Assembly: GCA_002436065.1 (NCBI GenBank)
Contig: DIXP01000118.1
Coordinates: 86,285-150,284 of the forward strand
Direction: 5' to 3'
Origin: Chloroflexi bacterium UBA6077
Lineage (GTDB): Bacteria; Chloroflexota; UBA6077
DNA length: 64,000 nucleotides
The translations under genes and the position numbers were made by a program. Numbering within the stretch: position 1 is the stretch's first letter; each line of letters starts with the position of its first letter. Under the pieces are notes generated by a model, which did not search any database, was not told where the DNA came from, and worked only from the letters and a program-made list of their open reading frames with translations. Positions 53,987-64,000 of the stretch are shown here, in pieces.

Positions 53987-55292
53987 GACTCAAGCCAATC
54001 CCTTCCGAAGCGACTGCTCCTGCGTTCGCGGCTGCCGAGGCACCCTTTGATCGCCGACGAGGAGCGGTCTCGGGGGCGAAGAGCGCGAACAGCGTTGCCA
54101 CGAACAGGTATATGGCCGAGGTGGCGAACAGGGCCGCCTCGATGCCGTAGAGGTCGGACCACAGCCCCATCAGCAGTGGACCCACCACATAGCCCAGGTC
54201 GGCCACCATCATATAGCAACTCATCGTGACGGCGTTCATCCCCCGAGGCGCGACGTCGGCGGCGTAAGCGGATGGCGCGGGTCCGCTGATGCCGGCCGCG
54301 ATTCCCCACAGTGCGAGGCTGGCGACGAACCAGCCGAAACCGGGAGCCACGGCGAAGGCCGAGAAGGAGAGCGCAGTCAGAAATGAGGCAGGCACCAGGA
54401 CGGCCTTCCTGCCAAACCTGTCCGCCAGCATACCAGATATCTGTACCACGCCGAGATTCGCGACGCTGACCAGGGTGAGACCGACCCCGATCTCATCCGC
54501 CCTGAGCCCCAGCTTCATGGCACCGAGCAGAGGGACCACGCCAAAGATGCCACCCGTGCGGGAGAAGAATTGGATGAAGGACACTAGGCTCACCAGCACG
54601 AAACCCACCTGGCTGAAGAGCACTCGGAGCTGTTTGCCAAAGGAAAGGCTCAGGGGTTCCAGGGCAGCGCCGGGGGCCAGGGGAGTCCGCTCGCTTTGAC
54701 CCTTCGTCTCTGGTACCTTGTCGAAGGCCAGGACGGCGGCCAGCAGTCCAAGGGCACCGAAGGCGTAGAAGGGGGCGTTCAGGCCGACATGCTCGGCCAG
54801 GAGGCCGCCGGGCAGGGGACCCACCCCCACGGCGAAAAGGAAGATGCCGTGGTAGACGGCGATCGTGCGTCCCCGATTGGCCTTGGTGCTGATGTCGGCC
54901 AGGATAATGGACCCGGTGGTCTGCATGATGGCACCGCCGGCGCCGGCCATGAAGCGAAAGAGCAGGAACAGCTCGAAGCTGCCCGCCGTACCGCAGAGGA
55001 TGTTCCCTACTCCGGTCACCACTTCGCCAAGCACCAGGGTCCAGCGACGGCCGATCCTGTCTGCCAGGCGGCCAGCCGGCACGTTGACCAGGAAGCGAGA
55101 GAGGCCATACACGGCAATGGAGAGGCCGATAGCCGACTGGGACACGCCGAAGCTCTTCGCGTACAGGGCCTGCACGGGGATAATGCTGCCGAATCCCAGC
55201 TGGTTAACGAATATGACGGTGCTGAGCCAGATCAGCACCCGATGCTCCCTGTACAAGCTGCGCAATCTGGCAGTGTATCCGGTTGAACCCAT
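53973..55292 (-). CDS. MFS transporter
   Basis: A 439-aa, 12-helix major facilitator protein. It has GFGSIIPVQALYAKSFGVSQSAIGL and the MFS motif A form GRLADRIGRRWTLVLGEVV between helices 2 and 3, then SIILADISTKANRGRTIAVYHG and GRKAVLVPASF in the second half. These features fit the drug-efflux-type MFS subgroup. The ATG at 55292 has AAGGA upstream; 75 earlier codons in the frame have no conserved sequence. It is tandem with a truncated paralogue, so an ancestral gene pair was translationally coupled. Confidence 0.9.
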   Translation of the reverse strand: MGSTGYTARLRSLYREHRVLIWLSTVIFVNQLGFGSIIPVQALYAKSFGVSQSAIGLSIAVYGLSRFLVNVPAGRLADRIGRRWTLVLGEVVTGVGNILCGTAGSFELFLLFRFMAGAGGAIMQTTGSIILADISTKANRGRTIAVYHGIFLFAVGVGPLPGGLLAEHVGLNAPFYAFGALGLLAAVLAFDKVPETKGQSERTPLAPGAALEPLSLSFGKQLRVLFSQVGFVLVSLVSFIQFFSRTGGIFGVVPLLGAMKLGLRADEIGVGLTLVSVANLGVVQISGMLADRFGRKAVLVPASFLTALSFSAFAVAPGFGWFVASLALWGIAAGISGPAPSAYAADVAPRGMNAVTMSCYMMVADLGYVVGPLLMGLWSDLYGIEAALFATSAIYLFVATLFALFAPETAPRRRSKGASAAANAGAVASEGIGLSREGR

Positions 55293-55428
55293 GAGGAATC
55301 CTTGCAGCGACGACTCGCGGGAACCCAAACCACGCCATTCTACAGCAGTTTGACATGGGATGCGGGTGGAAGAGGGTCTGGGAGGCGATGTCTGATCGGT
55401 GCTTGCGCGAGAGGCAGCACGGACCGCA

Positions 55429-57462
55429 CTACCCGATCGCCTGCTGGTCGGGCTCCTCCTGGGGCCTCGGGCGGAACTGCGTCTCGTAGAGGTGGGCGTA
55501 GAGGCCACCCTGGGCAAGCAACTCGTCGTGGGTTCCCCGCTCCACCAGCCGGCCTGCCTCCAGCACCAGGATCACGTCGGCCGCCAGGATGGTGCTGAGC
55601 CGGTGGGCAATCACCAGGCTGGTGCGCCCGACCATGAGCCGCTCCAACGCGGCCTGGATCAGCGCCTCCGACTGGGAGTCCAGGTGGGAGGTAGCCTCGT
55701 CCATGATCAGGAGGCGAGGATCCTTCAGGATGACCCTGGCTATGGCAACCCGCTGCTTCTCCCCACCCGAAAGGCGATACCCTCGCTCCCCCACCACGGT
55801 GTCGTACCCCTCTGGCAAGGAGGCGATGTGGTCGTGGATATTGGCGGCCCGGCAAGCATCCTCCAACTCCTCTTGAGTGGCGTCAGGCTTGGCGTAGAGC
55901 AGGTTGCTCCGGATTGTGTCGTGGAAGAGGTAGCTCTCCTGGGTAACGATGCCGATGTGAGCCGCCAGCGACTCCAGTTGAATGTCCCGAATGTCCACGC
56001 CATCCAGCAGGATCCGACCCTCCGTGGGGTCGTACAGCCTGGGCATCAGGTAGGTGACGGTGGTCTTGCCCGCGCCGCTTGGGCCAACCAGGGCAGCCAA
56101 CTGGCCGGGCTTGATCTCGAAACTCACGTTCGTCAGGGCCTGCCGTCCGGCCAGGGGCTTGGGCGCGGCCTCATGGCCGTTGCCGTTGCCATCGCCGTCC
56201 TGCGGACCATGGCCGTCGCCGTCCGGGCCTGCTCCGCTCGCATGGCCCGCCCCATGGTATCGCCGCACGGGCGGCACCGCCGAGGCATCGCTGGGCCCGC
56301 GGAAGCGCTGCACATCCTGGAGTCCGAAGACGCCGGAGCCTCCCGCCTCGCCGTAGCTGAAGGAGACATCCTCGAAGCGAACGTGGCCCTCGACCTGGGC
56401 GGGAGCGACCGCCTTCGGCCGGTCGGCGATGTCCAGGGGCAGGTCCAGCACCTCGAAGACCCGCTCGAAGCTCACCATGGAGGTGGCGAACTCCACTCGC
56501 GCGTTGGTCAGGGAGGCCAGAGGGCCGTAAAGCTGGGTGAGGTAGGCGCCGAAGGCCACGATGGTGCCCACAGTAAACTCTCCCTGCAACACCAGCATGC
56601 CCCCCCACCAGAAGACGACGGCGGTGCCGATGGAGCTGGCGAGTCCCAACCCCATGAAGAACCAGCGGCCGACCACCGCCTGACTGATCCCGATGTCCCG
56701 CACGGCTGCGGCCCGATCCCTGAAGCGAGCGTTCTCATCCGCCGAACGGCCGAAGATCTTCACCAGGAGCGCCCCGCTCACGTTGAGAGTCTCGTTCATC
56801 AGGGCGTTCATCTGGGCGTTCATGTTCATCGAGTCGCGGGCTATGCGACGCAGGATCGTCCCCACTCGTCGCGCGGGGATCAGGAAGAGCGGCAGGATCG
56901 CCACGGCCACCAGGGTTAGCCGCCACTCCAGGGAGAGCATGACGGCCGCAGTCATCACCAGCGCCAGGAAGTTGGAGACGATGTTGACGCTGGTGCTAGT
57001 AACAGCCTGCTGTGCGCCGACAACGTCGTTGTTCAGGCGCGCCATCAACTCGCCCGTTCGGGTGTTGGTGAAGAATCGAAGCGACATCCGCTGCAGGTGC
57101 TCGAAGAGGCAGCTGCGGAGGTCGAAGATGATCCCCTCACCGATCCTGGCGCTGACGAAGCGCTGGTACACCCCGATCAACCCGCTCAGCAGCGGGATGC
57201 CGATCATCCCCAGCGCCAACAGGTTCAGCCGCCCGACATCCCCGGACGGCAGGGCATTGTCGATCAGGTCACGGAATAGGAGGGGCGGGATCAGCGTCAG
57301 CAGGTTGATGCCGACGATCGTCGCCAGCATGATGGCGATCAGACGCAGGTAGGGCCTAGCGTAGGCCGCGACCCTCCTAAGCAGGGCGCCGCTGACGCTG
57401 GGCTTATCCTGCTTTTCGTCGTATCGAATGTAGGTCCACCAACCGCTGCCATGTACCGCCAT
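55429..57462 (-). CDS. ABC exporter (membrane and ATPase fused) with an insertion in the ATPase domain
   Basis: A 677-aa half-transporter. Residues 25-330 form the six-helix exporter domain (RFFTNTRTGELMARLNNDVV is typical), residues about 350-620 the ATPase: Walker A VGPSGAGKTTVTYLM, Q-loop VTQESYLF, signature YRLSGGEKQRVAIARVIL and Walker B LLIMDEATSHLD. Between the A-loop (FEDVSFSYG, about 368) and the core strand before Walker A (about 440) lies a roughly 65-residue segment rich in Gly, Asp, Asn and His (HASGAGPDGDGHGP, QDGDGNGNGHE). Normal relatives lack it. The substrate is unknown; multidrug or lipid export is usual. Single gene; no partner half-transporter nearby. Confidence 0.92.
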   Translation of the reverse strand: MAVHGSGWWTYIRYDEKQDKPSVSGALLRRVAAYARPYLRLIAIMLATIVGINLLTLIPPLLFRDLIDNALPSGDVGRLNLLALGMIGIPLLSGLIGVYQRFVSARIGEGIIFDLRSCLFEHLQRMSLRFFTNTRTGELMARLNNDVVGAQQAVTSTSVNIVSNFLALVMTAAVMLSLEWRLTLVAVAILPLFLIPARRVGTILRRIARDSMNMNAQMNALMNETLNVSGALLVKIFGRSADENARFRDRAAAVRDIGISQAVVGRWFFMGLGLASSIGTAVVFWWGGMLVLQGEFTVGTIVAFGAYLTQLYGPLASLTNARVEFATSMVSFERVFEVLDLPLDIADRPKAVAPAQVEGHVRFEDVSFSYGEAGGSGVFGLQDVQRFRGPSDASAVPPVRRYHGAGHASGAGPDGDGHGPQDGDGNGNGHEAAPKPLAGRQALTNVSFEIKPGQLAALVGPSGAGKTTVTYLMPRLYDPTEGRILLDGVDIRDIQLESLAAHIGIVTQESYLFHDTIRSNLLYAKPDATQEELEDACRAANIHDHIASLPEGYDTVVGERGYRLSGGEKQRVAIARVILKDPRLLIMDEATSHLDSQSEALIQAALERLMVGRTSLVIAHRLSTILAADVILVLEAGRLVERGTHDELLAQGGLYAHLYETQFRPRPQEEPDQQAIG

Positions 57463-57558
57463 AAACGCTGCCTACCATTCCTTCAGGGTACTACCAGAGA
57501 AGCATAAACCAAGCCGCCAGCCAGACCAAGGCGCTGAGCGGCCCAGGACGTCGTGTAG

Positions 57559-57689
57559 GGAAGGGGCTCGTCCCCTTCCGCCCCCGTGACATGGCTGCCC
57601 AAGGTTGCCCATCCCCACCGCGTCGCCCCACCAACAGGCGGCAGGGGATAAACCCCTGCCCTACGGTTACGGGCGGGCGAGCCGCCCGC
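57559..57689. repeat. Cluster of three GC-rich hairpins
   Basis: Hairpins are GGAAGGGG-CTCGT-CCCCTTCC (57559-57579), GGCAGGGG-ATAAA-CCCCTGCC (57640-57660) and GCGGGC-GAGCC-GCCCGC (57673-57689). They fill the 304-base gap between the ABC exporter and pepF. The first type recurs at 61799-61817 on the far side of the two peptidase genes. They look like REP-type elements; they may also end transcription of pepF. Confidence 0.65.
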
Positions 57690-57766
57690 ACTCCCGGCAG
57701 GTGAGGGTACAAGACCCCGCTCTACGGGATTGGACCGCTGCGCGAGGCTCGCCGGGGCCATCGGGA

Positions 57767-59560
57767 TCATTCCCCTGCGGCCTCCTTGAACTCGGCGAGG
57801 AGCTCTTCGAGGATGTGGAAGCCCTGGTTCCAGAAGGTGGGCTCCAGAGGGTTCAAGCCGAGATCCCGCAGCAGCCGCTCCGGCCGGTCCTTGCCGCCAC
57901 TCGCCAGCAGTTCCAGGTAGAGCGGGACGAAGGCGTCGCCCTCGTCCAGGTACTTGCGATAGAGGGCGAAGTTGAGCAGATGGCCGAAGGCGTAGCTGTA
58001 ACAGTAGAAGCGATAGTGCACGAAGTGGGGTATGGATATCCAGCCCCAGCGGTCCAGGGGATCGAATGCCACGGCGTCCCCGTACAGCCTGCCGCTCTCC
58101 TCCATCCAGAGGGCACCGTACTCCTCGGGGGTGGCCACGCCGGCCGCCCTGCGAGCGTGGGCTCGCTGCTCCCAGCGGGTGTACATCGCCTGCCTGAAGA
58201 TGGTGCCGATGGCATCCTCGATCATCTTGCTCAGGATGTCCCGTCGCACCACGGGGTCGGTCTCCCACTCGCGCAGCCGCTTGGACAGCAGGATCTCTCC
58301 GAAGACGCTGGCCACCTCGGCCATGGGGGTTGTGGGACTGTAGTTCAACGGCGTCTGTCCGCGAGCCAGGTAGAAGTGGACCCCGTGGCCAAGCTCGTGG
58401 GCGAGGGTAAACACATCATCCAGCCGCCCGGTATAGTTCACCAGGACGTAAGGGTGGTAGGCCGGCAGCAGGCCCGAGCAGAAGGCACCGCCCCGCTTGC
58501 CCGGCCTGGGGGTCGCGTCGATCCACTCCTTCTCGAAGAACTCCCCCGCGATGTCACGCATCTTTGGGTCGAAGCGGCCGAAGGACTCCAGCACCAGCGC
58601 CCTACCCTGATCGAAGTCGTACTTCGGCTCCTCCTGGGTCAGGGGGGCCAGGACGTCGTGGTAACGGAAGTCCCCCTCCAGCCCCAGGAGGCGAGCCTTG
58701 ATCCGGTAGTACTCCTGGACGAGGCCGTAGCGCATCTCCACGGCCCTCAGCAGCACCTCTATCACCTTCGAGGACAGCTCGTTGGCGAGGGCGGTGGGCT
58801 CGATGGGATCGGCGTAGGAGCGCATCCCCAGGGTGATCTTGTGGTCCTGGAACAGGGTGTTGAAGACGTAGGCGAGCACCCTGCTGTTGTCGGAGTAGAC
58901 GGTGTAGAGGGACTCCCCTGCTCGACGGCGCAAGCTCCGGTCGGGGCTGGTGCGCAGCGCCCTCGTCTCGGCGTCGGTAAGCAGCTTCCGCTGCCCATCA
59001 ACCTCGACCGGAAAGCGCAGTGAACTGGTCACCTCCGTGTACAGCTGGCTCCAGGCGGAAGCCCCCGTAAGGCGCATCTGGGCCAGCAGCCGCTCCTCTG
59101 GCTCGGAGAGGGTATGAGGGGCGAATGCACGAAGGGTCTCCAGGTGATGGCGGTAGTCTACCAGCTCGGGCGCCTGGAACAGTAGGTCGAAGCGCTCCTG
59201 AGGCAGCGCCTTTAACTCGACGTCGAAGAAGACCATCTGGTTTGAGAGATTGGTGGTGGCCTCCCGAACCCGGGAGAGCAAGCTCTGACGCTGGGCATCC
59301 TGGGTCTGGGCGGCAAAGGCGAGGGAGGCATAGCCAAGCGGCTTGTAGCCAACCGTCGTGATCTCCTCCTGCGCGCGGAGGGCCTCGACCAGGTCAGCAG
59401 GAGAGAGTTGGGCCACTTTTCCCCTGTAGCTGCCGGAGAAGGACTGGGCCATCGCGGCTGCCCTTGCAAGGGCAGCGTCGATTTGAGGGTCGGACAGCTG
59501 CTGGTAGAGATCGTCCAGCCGCCACTGGATATCCTTTTCCTGATTTGTAGATTCTGACAA
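57767..59560 (-). CDS. pepF: Oligoendopeptidase F (M3 family)
   Basis: A 597-aa zinc oligopeptidase. The metal site HELGHGVHF lies near residue 388, with the third ligand Glu about 27 residues downstream in MAEVASVFGEILLS. The C-terminal region shows the substrate-binding FVHYRFYCYSYAFGHLLNFALY. It cleaves peptides of about 7-20 residues in the cytoplasm. The start is TTG with GGAGG five bases upstream. It is divergent from a second pepF across a hairpin repeat; the two share domain order but are clearly different in sequence. Confidence 0.94.
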   Translation of the reverse strand: MSESTNQEKDIQWRLDDLYQQLSDPQIDAALARAAAMAQSFSGSYRGKVAQLSPADLVEALRAQEEITTVGYKPLGYASLAFAAQTQDAQRQSLLSRVREATTNLSNQMVFFDVELKALPQERFDLLFQAPELVDYRHHLETLRAFAPHTLSEPEERLLAQMRLTGASAWSQLYTEVTSSLRFPVEVDGQRKLLTDAETRALRTSPDRSLRRRAGESLYTVYSDNSRVLAYVFNTLFQDHKITLGMRSYADPIEPTALANELSSKVIEVLLRAVEMRYGLVQEYYRIKARLLGLEGDFRYHDVLAPLTQEEPKYDFDQGRALVLESFGRFDPKMRDIAGEFFEKEWIDATPRPGKRGGAFCSGLLPAYHPYVLVNYTGRLDDVFTLAHELGHGVHFYLARGQTPLNYSPTTPMAEVASVFGEILLSKRLREWETDPVVRRDILSKMIEDAIGTIFRQAMYTRWEQRAHARRAAGVATPEEYGALWMEESGRLYGDAVAFDPLDRWGWISIPHFVHYRFYCYSYAFGHLLNFALYRKYLDEGDAFVPLYLELLASGGKDRPERLLRDLGLNPLEPTFWNQGFHILEELLAEFKEAAGE

Positions 59561-59597
59561 GGGTTCCTCCAGGTAGTCTCGGACCGCCCCGCCCCTA

Positions 59598-59741
59598 TCA
59601 TTCTGAGGCGCCCTCTCATATTGTCATTCTGAGGCACCGCAGTGCCAAAGAATCTCCTGGTACTACGTCAACAGGAGATTCTTCGCAGGCTGCGGCCTGC
59701 TCAGAATGACAAGTATGGGCTGCGAGTCACTTAGAATGACA
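59598..59741. repeat. Hairpin element (TCATTCTGAG type) between two pepF genes
   Basis: TTGTCATTCTGAGGCACC (from 59621) through AAAGAATCTCCTG (to 59659) pairs, with mismatches in the middle, with CAGGAGATTCTTCGCAGG (from 59671) through GCTCAGAATGACAA (to 59712). Extra partial copies TATCATTCTGAGG (from about 59596) and TTAGAATGAC lie on either side. This word pair is a common dispersed repeat in bacterial genomes and behaves like a miniature inverted-repeat element. It sits in the divergent promoter region. Confidence 0.75.
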
Positions 59742-59946
59742 GCGTTGGAGGCGGCGCCTCCGGATAACAAGCCGTTGCGACAAGCGGCGCGAACTGTGCC
59801 TCTTCCACATAGTCTCGGACCAGATTGTGCAGTGTGTTTACGTAGAGTATACATCGCAGGTTAGAGAGCTGACCTACCCGGTCCCTTTCTAACTCTGTTA
59901 CCATGTAGTAGCAGAGTGAAACCTATCTAGCGAGGGATGTTGAGAG

Positions 59947-61743
59947 ATGCAAGAGGTTCCGAAGCGCAACGAGTTGCCCCAGCAGTACACCTGGAACCTG
60001 GAGGCAATCTATCCCGACGAGACTCTCTGGGAAGCCGACTGGCAGGCGGTGAAGGAGAGTATCCCGAAGCTGGAGGGGTTTCGAGGCACGCTGGGCGGCT
60101 CTCCGGACCAGTTGCTAGGCTGCCTGGAGCTTCGAGACGAGACCCACAAGAGGACCGACCAACTGGTGGTCTACTCCCGCATGCGCAAGGACGAGGACAA
60201 CGGTAACAGCCGCTATCAGGCCCTGGCCGACCGGGCCATGGTGCTGGCCACCGAGCTGTCCAGCGCCTCGGCCTTCATCGGTCCGGAGATACTGGCCCTT
60301 CCTGAGGAGAAGCTGTGGGGTTTCCTGGCTACGGAATCGCGGCTGGGGCTGTACCGGCACCACCTGGAGGAGCTGCTGCGACAGCGGCCACACGTCCGCT
60401 CCACCGAGGTGGAGATGGTGCTGGCGCAATCAATGGAGATCAGCCGCACGCCGGACAACACCTACGGCATGCTGACGAACGCCGACATGAAGTTCCCCAC
60501 CATCCAGGGCGAAGGCGGACTGCCCGTGGAATTGAGCCAGGCTCGCTACAACCATCTACGGGAGAGCCAGGATCGCCGTGTGCGGAAGGATGCCTTCCAG
60601 GCTATGCACCAGAGCTACCAGGGTTTCCGCAACACCGTCGCCTCGTCCCTGTCTGGAAGCGTCCGCTCAGACATCTTCTACTCCAGGACGCGCAGCTACC
60701 CGACGGCCCTGGAAGCGGCCCTGGAGCCCAACAGCATCCCCACGACGGTTTACCACAACCTGATCGAGACGGTGAACCGGAACCTATCCAGCCTGCACCG
60801 CTATATGGCGCTACGAGCAAGGCTGCTTGGGCTGGAGGAGCTGCACCACTACGACCTGTACGTCCCGATGGTAGCGGACGTGAAGCTGGAGATGCCCTAC
60901 GAGGAGGCCGTGGAGACAGTAGAGGCAGCCTTCGCGCCGCTAGGCGAGGAGTATCTGAGCGCGCTGAAGGACGGGCTCGCCTCCCGATGGGTGGACGTGT
61001 ACGAGAACGAGGGAAAGACCAGCGGGGCCTACAGCAGCGGGGCCTACACCACCAATCCCTACGTCCTCTTGAACTACCAGGGGACTCTGAACGATGTCTT
61101 CACTCTTGCCCACGAGCTAGGGCATTCCATGCACTCCTACTTCACACGGAAGACCCAGCCCTACGTCTACGGCGACTACACGATCTTCCTGGCGGAGGTA
61201 GCCTCCACGCTGAATGAGGCGCTGCTGACCGATTACCTCCTGAAACAGAGCGTAGACAGGAAGCTGCAGGCCTATCTGGTGAACCAGCAGATGGAGCGCA
61301 TCCGAACCACACTCTTCCGCCAGACCATGTTCGCACAGTTCGAGCTGGAGATTCACTCGTGGGTGGAATCGGGCCAGGCCCTCACCCCTGACCTCCTCTC
61401 CTCCCGCTACGCCGAGCTGAACGCCCGCTACTACGGGTCAGGGGTGGTGCCGGACGAGGAGATAGCCATCGAGTGGGCCCGTATCCCCCACTTCTACTGG
61501 GCCTTCTACGTGTACCAGTACGCCACCGGCGTATCGGCGGCGACCGCCCTGGCCAACCAGATCCTGACGGAGGGGGAGCCCGCCGTCCAGAGGTACCTGC
61601 ACTTCCTGAAGAGTGGCTCCTCGGACTACTCGATCAACCTGCTCCGGCAGGCAGGCGTGGACATGGCCTCCCCCGAGCCAGTCCAGCAGGCGCTGGACAA
61701 GTTCGATGCGCTGACAGACCAGATGGAGGAGTTGACAGCGTAG
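59947..61743 (+). CDS. pepF: Oligoendopeptidase F (M3 family), second paralogue
   Basis: A 598-aa M3 oligopeptidase of the standard PepF type. RNELPQQYTWNLEAIYPDE is a characteristic start; zinc motif HELGHSMHSYF near residue 388; TIFLAEVASTLNEALLTDYL holds the third Glu; the C-terminal FYWAFYVYQYATGVSAATALA is the substrate-site region. It is transcribed away from the other pepF. Two oligopeptidases plus the peptide transporter and peptidases at 36-49 kb show strong investment in peptide breakdown. Confidence 0.95.
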   Translation: MQEVPKRNELPQQYTWNLEAIYPDETLWEADWQAVKESIPKLEGFRGTLGGSPDQLLGCLELRDETHKRTDQLVVYSRMRKDEDNGNSRYQALADRAMVLATELSSASAFIGPEILALPEEKLWGFLATESRLGLYRHHLEELLRQRPHVRSTEVEMVLAQSMEISRTPDNTYGMLTNADMKFPTIQGEGGLPVELSQARYNHLRESQDRRVRKDAFQAMHQSYQGFRNTVASSLSGSVRSDIFYSRTRSYPTALEAALEPNSIPTTVYHNLIETVNRNLSSLHRYMALRARLLGLEELHHYDLYVPMVADVKLEMPYEEAVETVEAAFAPLGEEYLSALKDGLASRWVDVYENEGKTSGAYSSGAYTTNPYVLLNYQGTLNDVFTLAHELGHSMHSYFTRKTQPYVYGDYTIFLAEVASTLNEALLTDYLLKQSVDRKLQAYLVNQQMERIRTTLFRQTMFAQFELEIHSWVESGQALTPDLLSSRYAELNARYYGSGVVPDEEIAIEWARIPHFYWAFYVYQYATGVSAATALANQILTEGEPAVQRYLHFLKSGSSDYSINLLRQAGVDMASPEPVQQALDKFDALTDQMEELTA

Positions 61744-61798
61744 GGTCGTGGGCAACGCGGTAGGGGATGGACAGCGTTGGACGTCCATGTGCCGGACG

Positions 61799-61817
61799 GG
61801 AGGGGACGAGCCCCTCC
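61799..61817. repeat. GC-rich hairpin after pepF
   Basis: GGAGGGG-ACGAG-CCCCTCC is a perfect 7-bp hairpin close to the convergent end of pepF and the pyrophosphatase gene. It is the same type as 57559-57579 and is inverted relative to it. Confidence 0.6.
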
Positions 61818-61852
61818 CCTACGCCACGGCGGGCGATTGCGAAACGACGCAT

Positions 61853-63961
<2,109 letters not shown>

Positions 63962-64000
63962 GGCAATCCGCTACCTCCTAACTCGGCAGAGCCGAAACCA

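Noticed and set aside
53973..55517. Longer N-terminus (75 extra residues) for the MFS transporter
   Set aside because: The extra part is Ser/Arg/Pro-rich with no membrane or leader features; the ATG at 55292 has a ribosome site and matches the paralogue start.
55399..56919. 506-codon plus-strand frame opposite the ABC exporter
   Set aside because: The minus strand has complete ABC motifs; the plus-strand product does not resemble a protein.

Overview
The window is GC-rich, densely coded bacterial DNA with no rRNA, tRNA or other taxon marker. GTG and TTG starts are common (TTG for sdhC of the second SDH operon, a pncB-like gene, dppB and one pepF), ribosome sites are mostly GGAGG-like, and spacers carry many perfect hairpins. 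Two succinate dehydrogenase types side by side, a large LuxR/MalT-type (LAL) regulator, tandem M28 peptidases, an oligopeptide ABC system and a H+-pyrophosphatase together suggest a chemo-organotroph of the Chloroflexota or a near relative. This placement is inference.

Layout. 0-2.4 kb: the end of a glycosyltransferase run (three overlapping GT4-type genes). 2.5-11.8 kb: two SDH/fumarate reductase operons on the minus strand, one sdhCAB with a dihaem cytochrome b558-type anchor and one sdhCDAB, plus a ferredoxin. Between them lies a small accessory segment (about 6.7-8.07 kb). It holds a toxin-antitoxin pair with a double MazF-like toxin, a fragment of a DUF4129 gene, and a second copy of the sdhB 3' end as a direct repeat. 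12-24.9 kb: RidA, iron-type alcohol dehydrogenase, a MUG-type DNA glycosylase, a moxR-DUF58-DUF4129 operon coupled to an aminotransferase, a GT4 enzyme, an alpha-glucan phosphorylase and an unrecognised protein with a possible PD-(D/E)XK motif. 25-35.6 kb: a double-domain M16 peptidase, a NEW3-domain/ABC-2 exporter operon, YbaK deacylase, a small conserved protein, a CorC/HlyC-type membrane protein and nicotinate phosphoribosyltransferase.

36-52 kb is the most coherent accessory block. All of it is on the minus strand: a 979-aa LAL regulator, then dppA-dppB-dppC, two tandem M28-like peptidases, an amidohydrolase, a gcvPB remnant, dppD-dppF and an M20 amidohydrolase. It reads as a peptide uptake and hydrolysis system. 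Both M28 proteins lack the usual Glu-Glu pair and have GHSHGR there instead. 52.5-64 kb: a decayed IS5-like transposase, a truncated MFS gene beside its intact paralogue, an ABC exporter with a Gly/Asp-rich insertion in its ATPase domain, two divergent M3 oligoendopeptidases separated by a hairpin repeat, and a K+-independent-type H+-pyrophosphatase.

The best candidates for something not well described are the toxin-antitoxin segment bounded by the sdhB 3'-end repeat, the peptide block with its altered M28 pair, and the possible nuclease-like protein at 23.7 kb.
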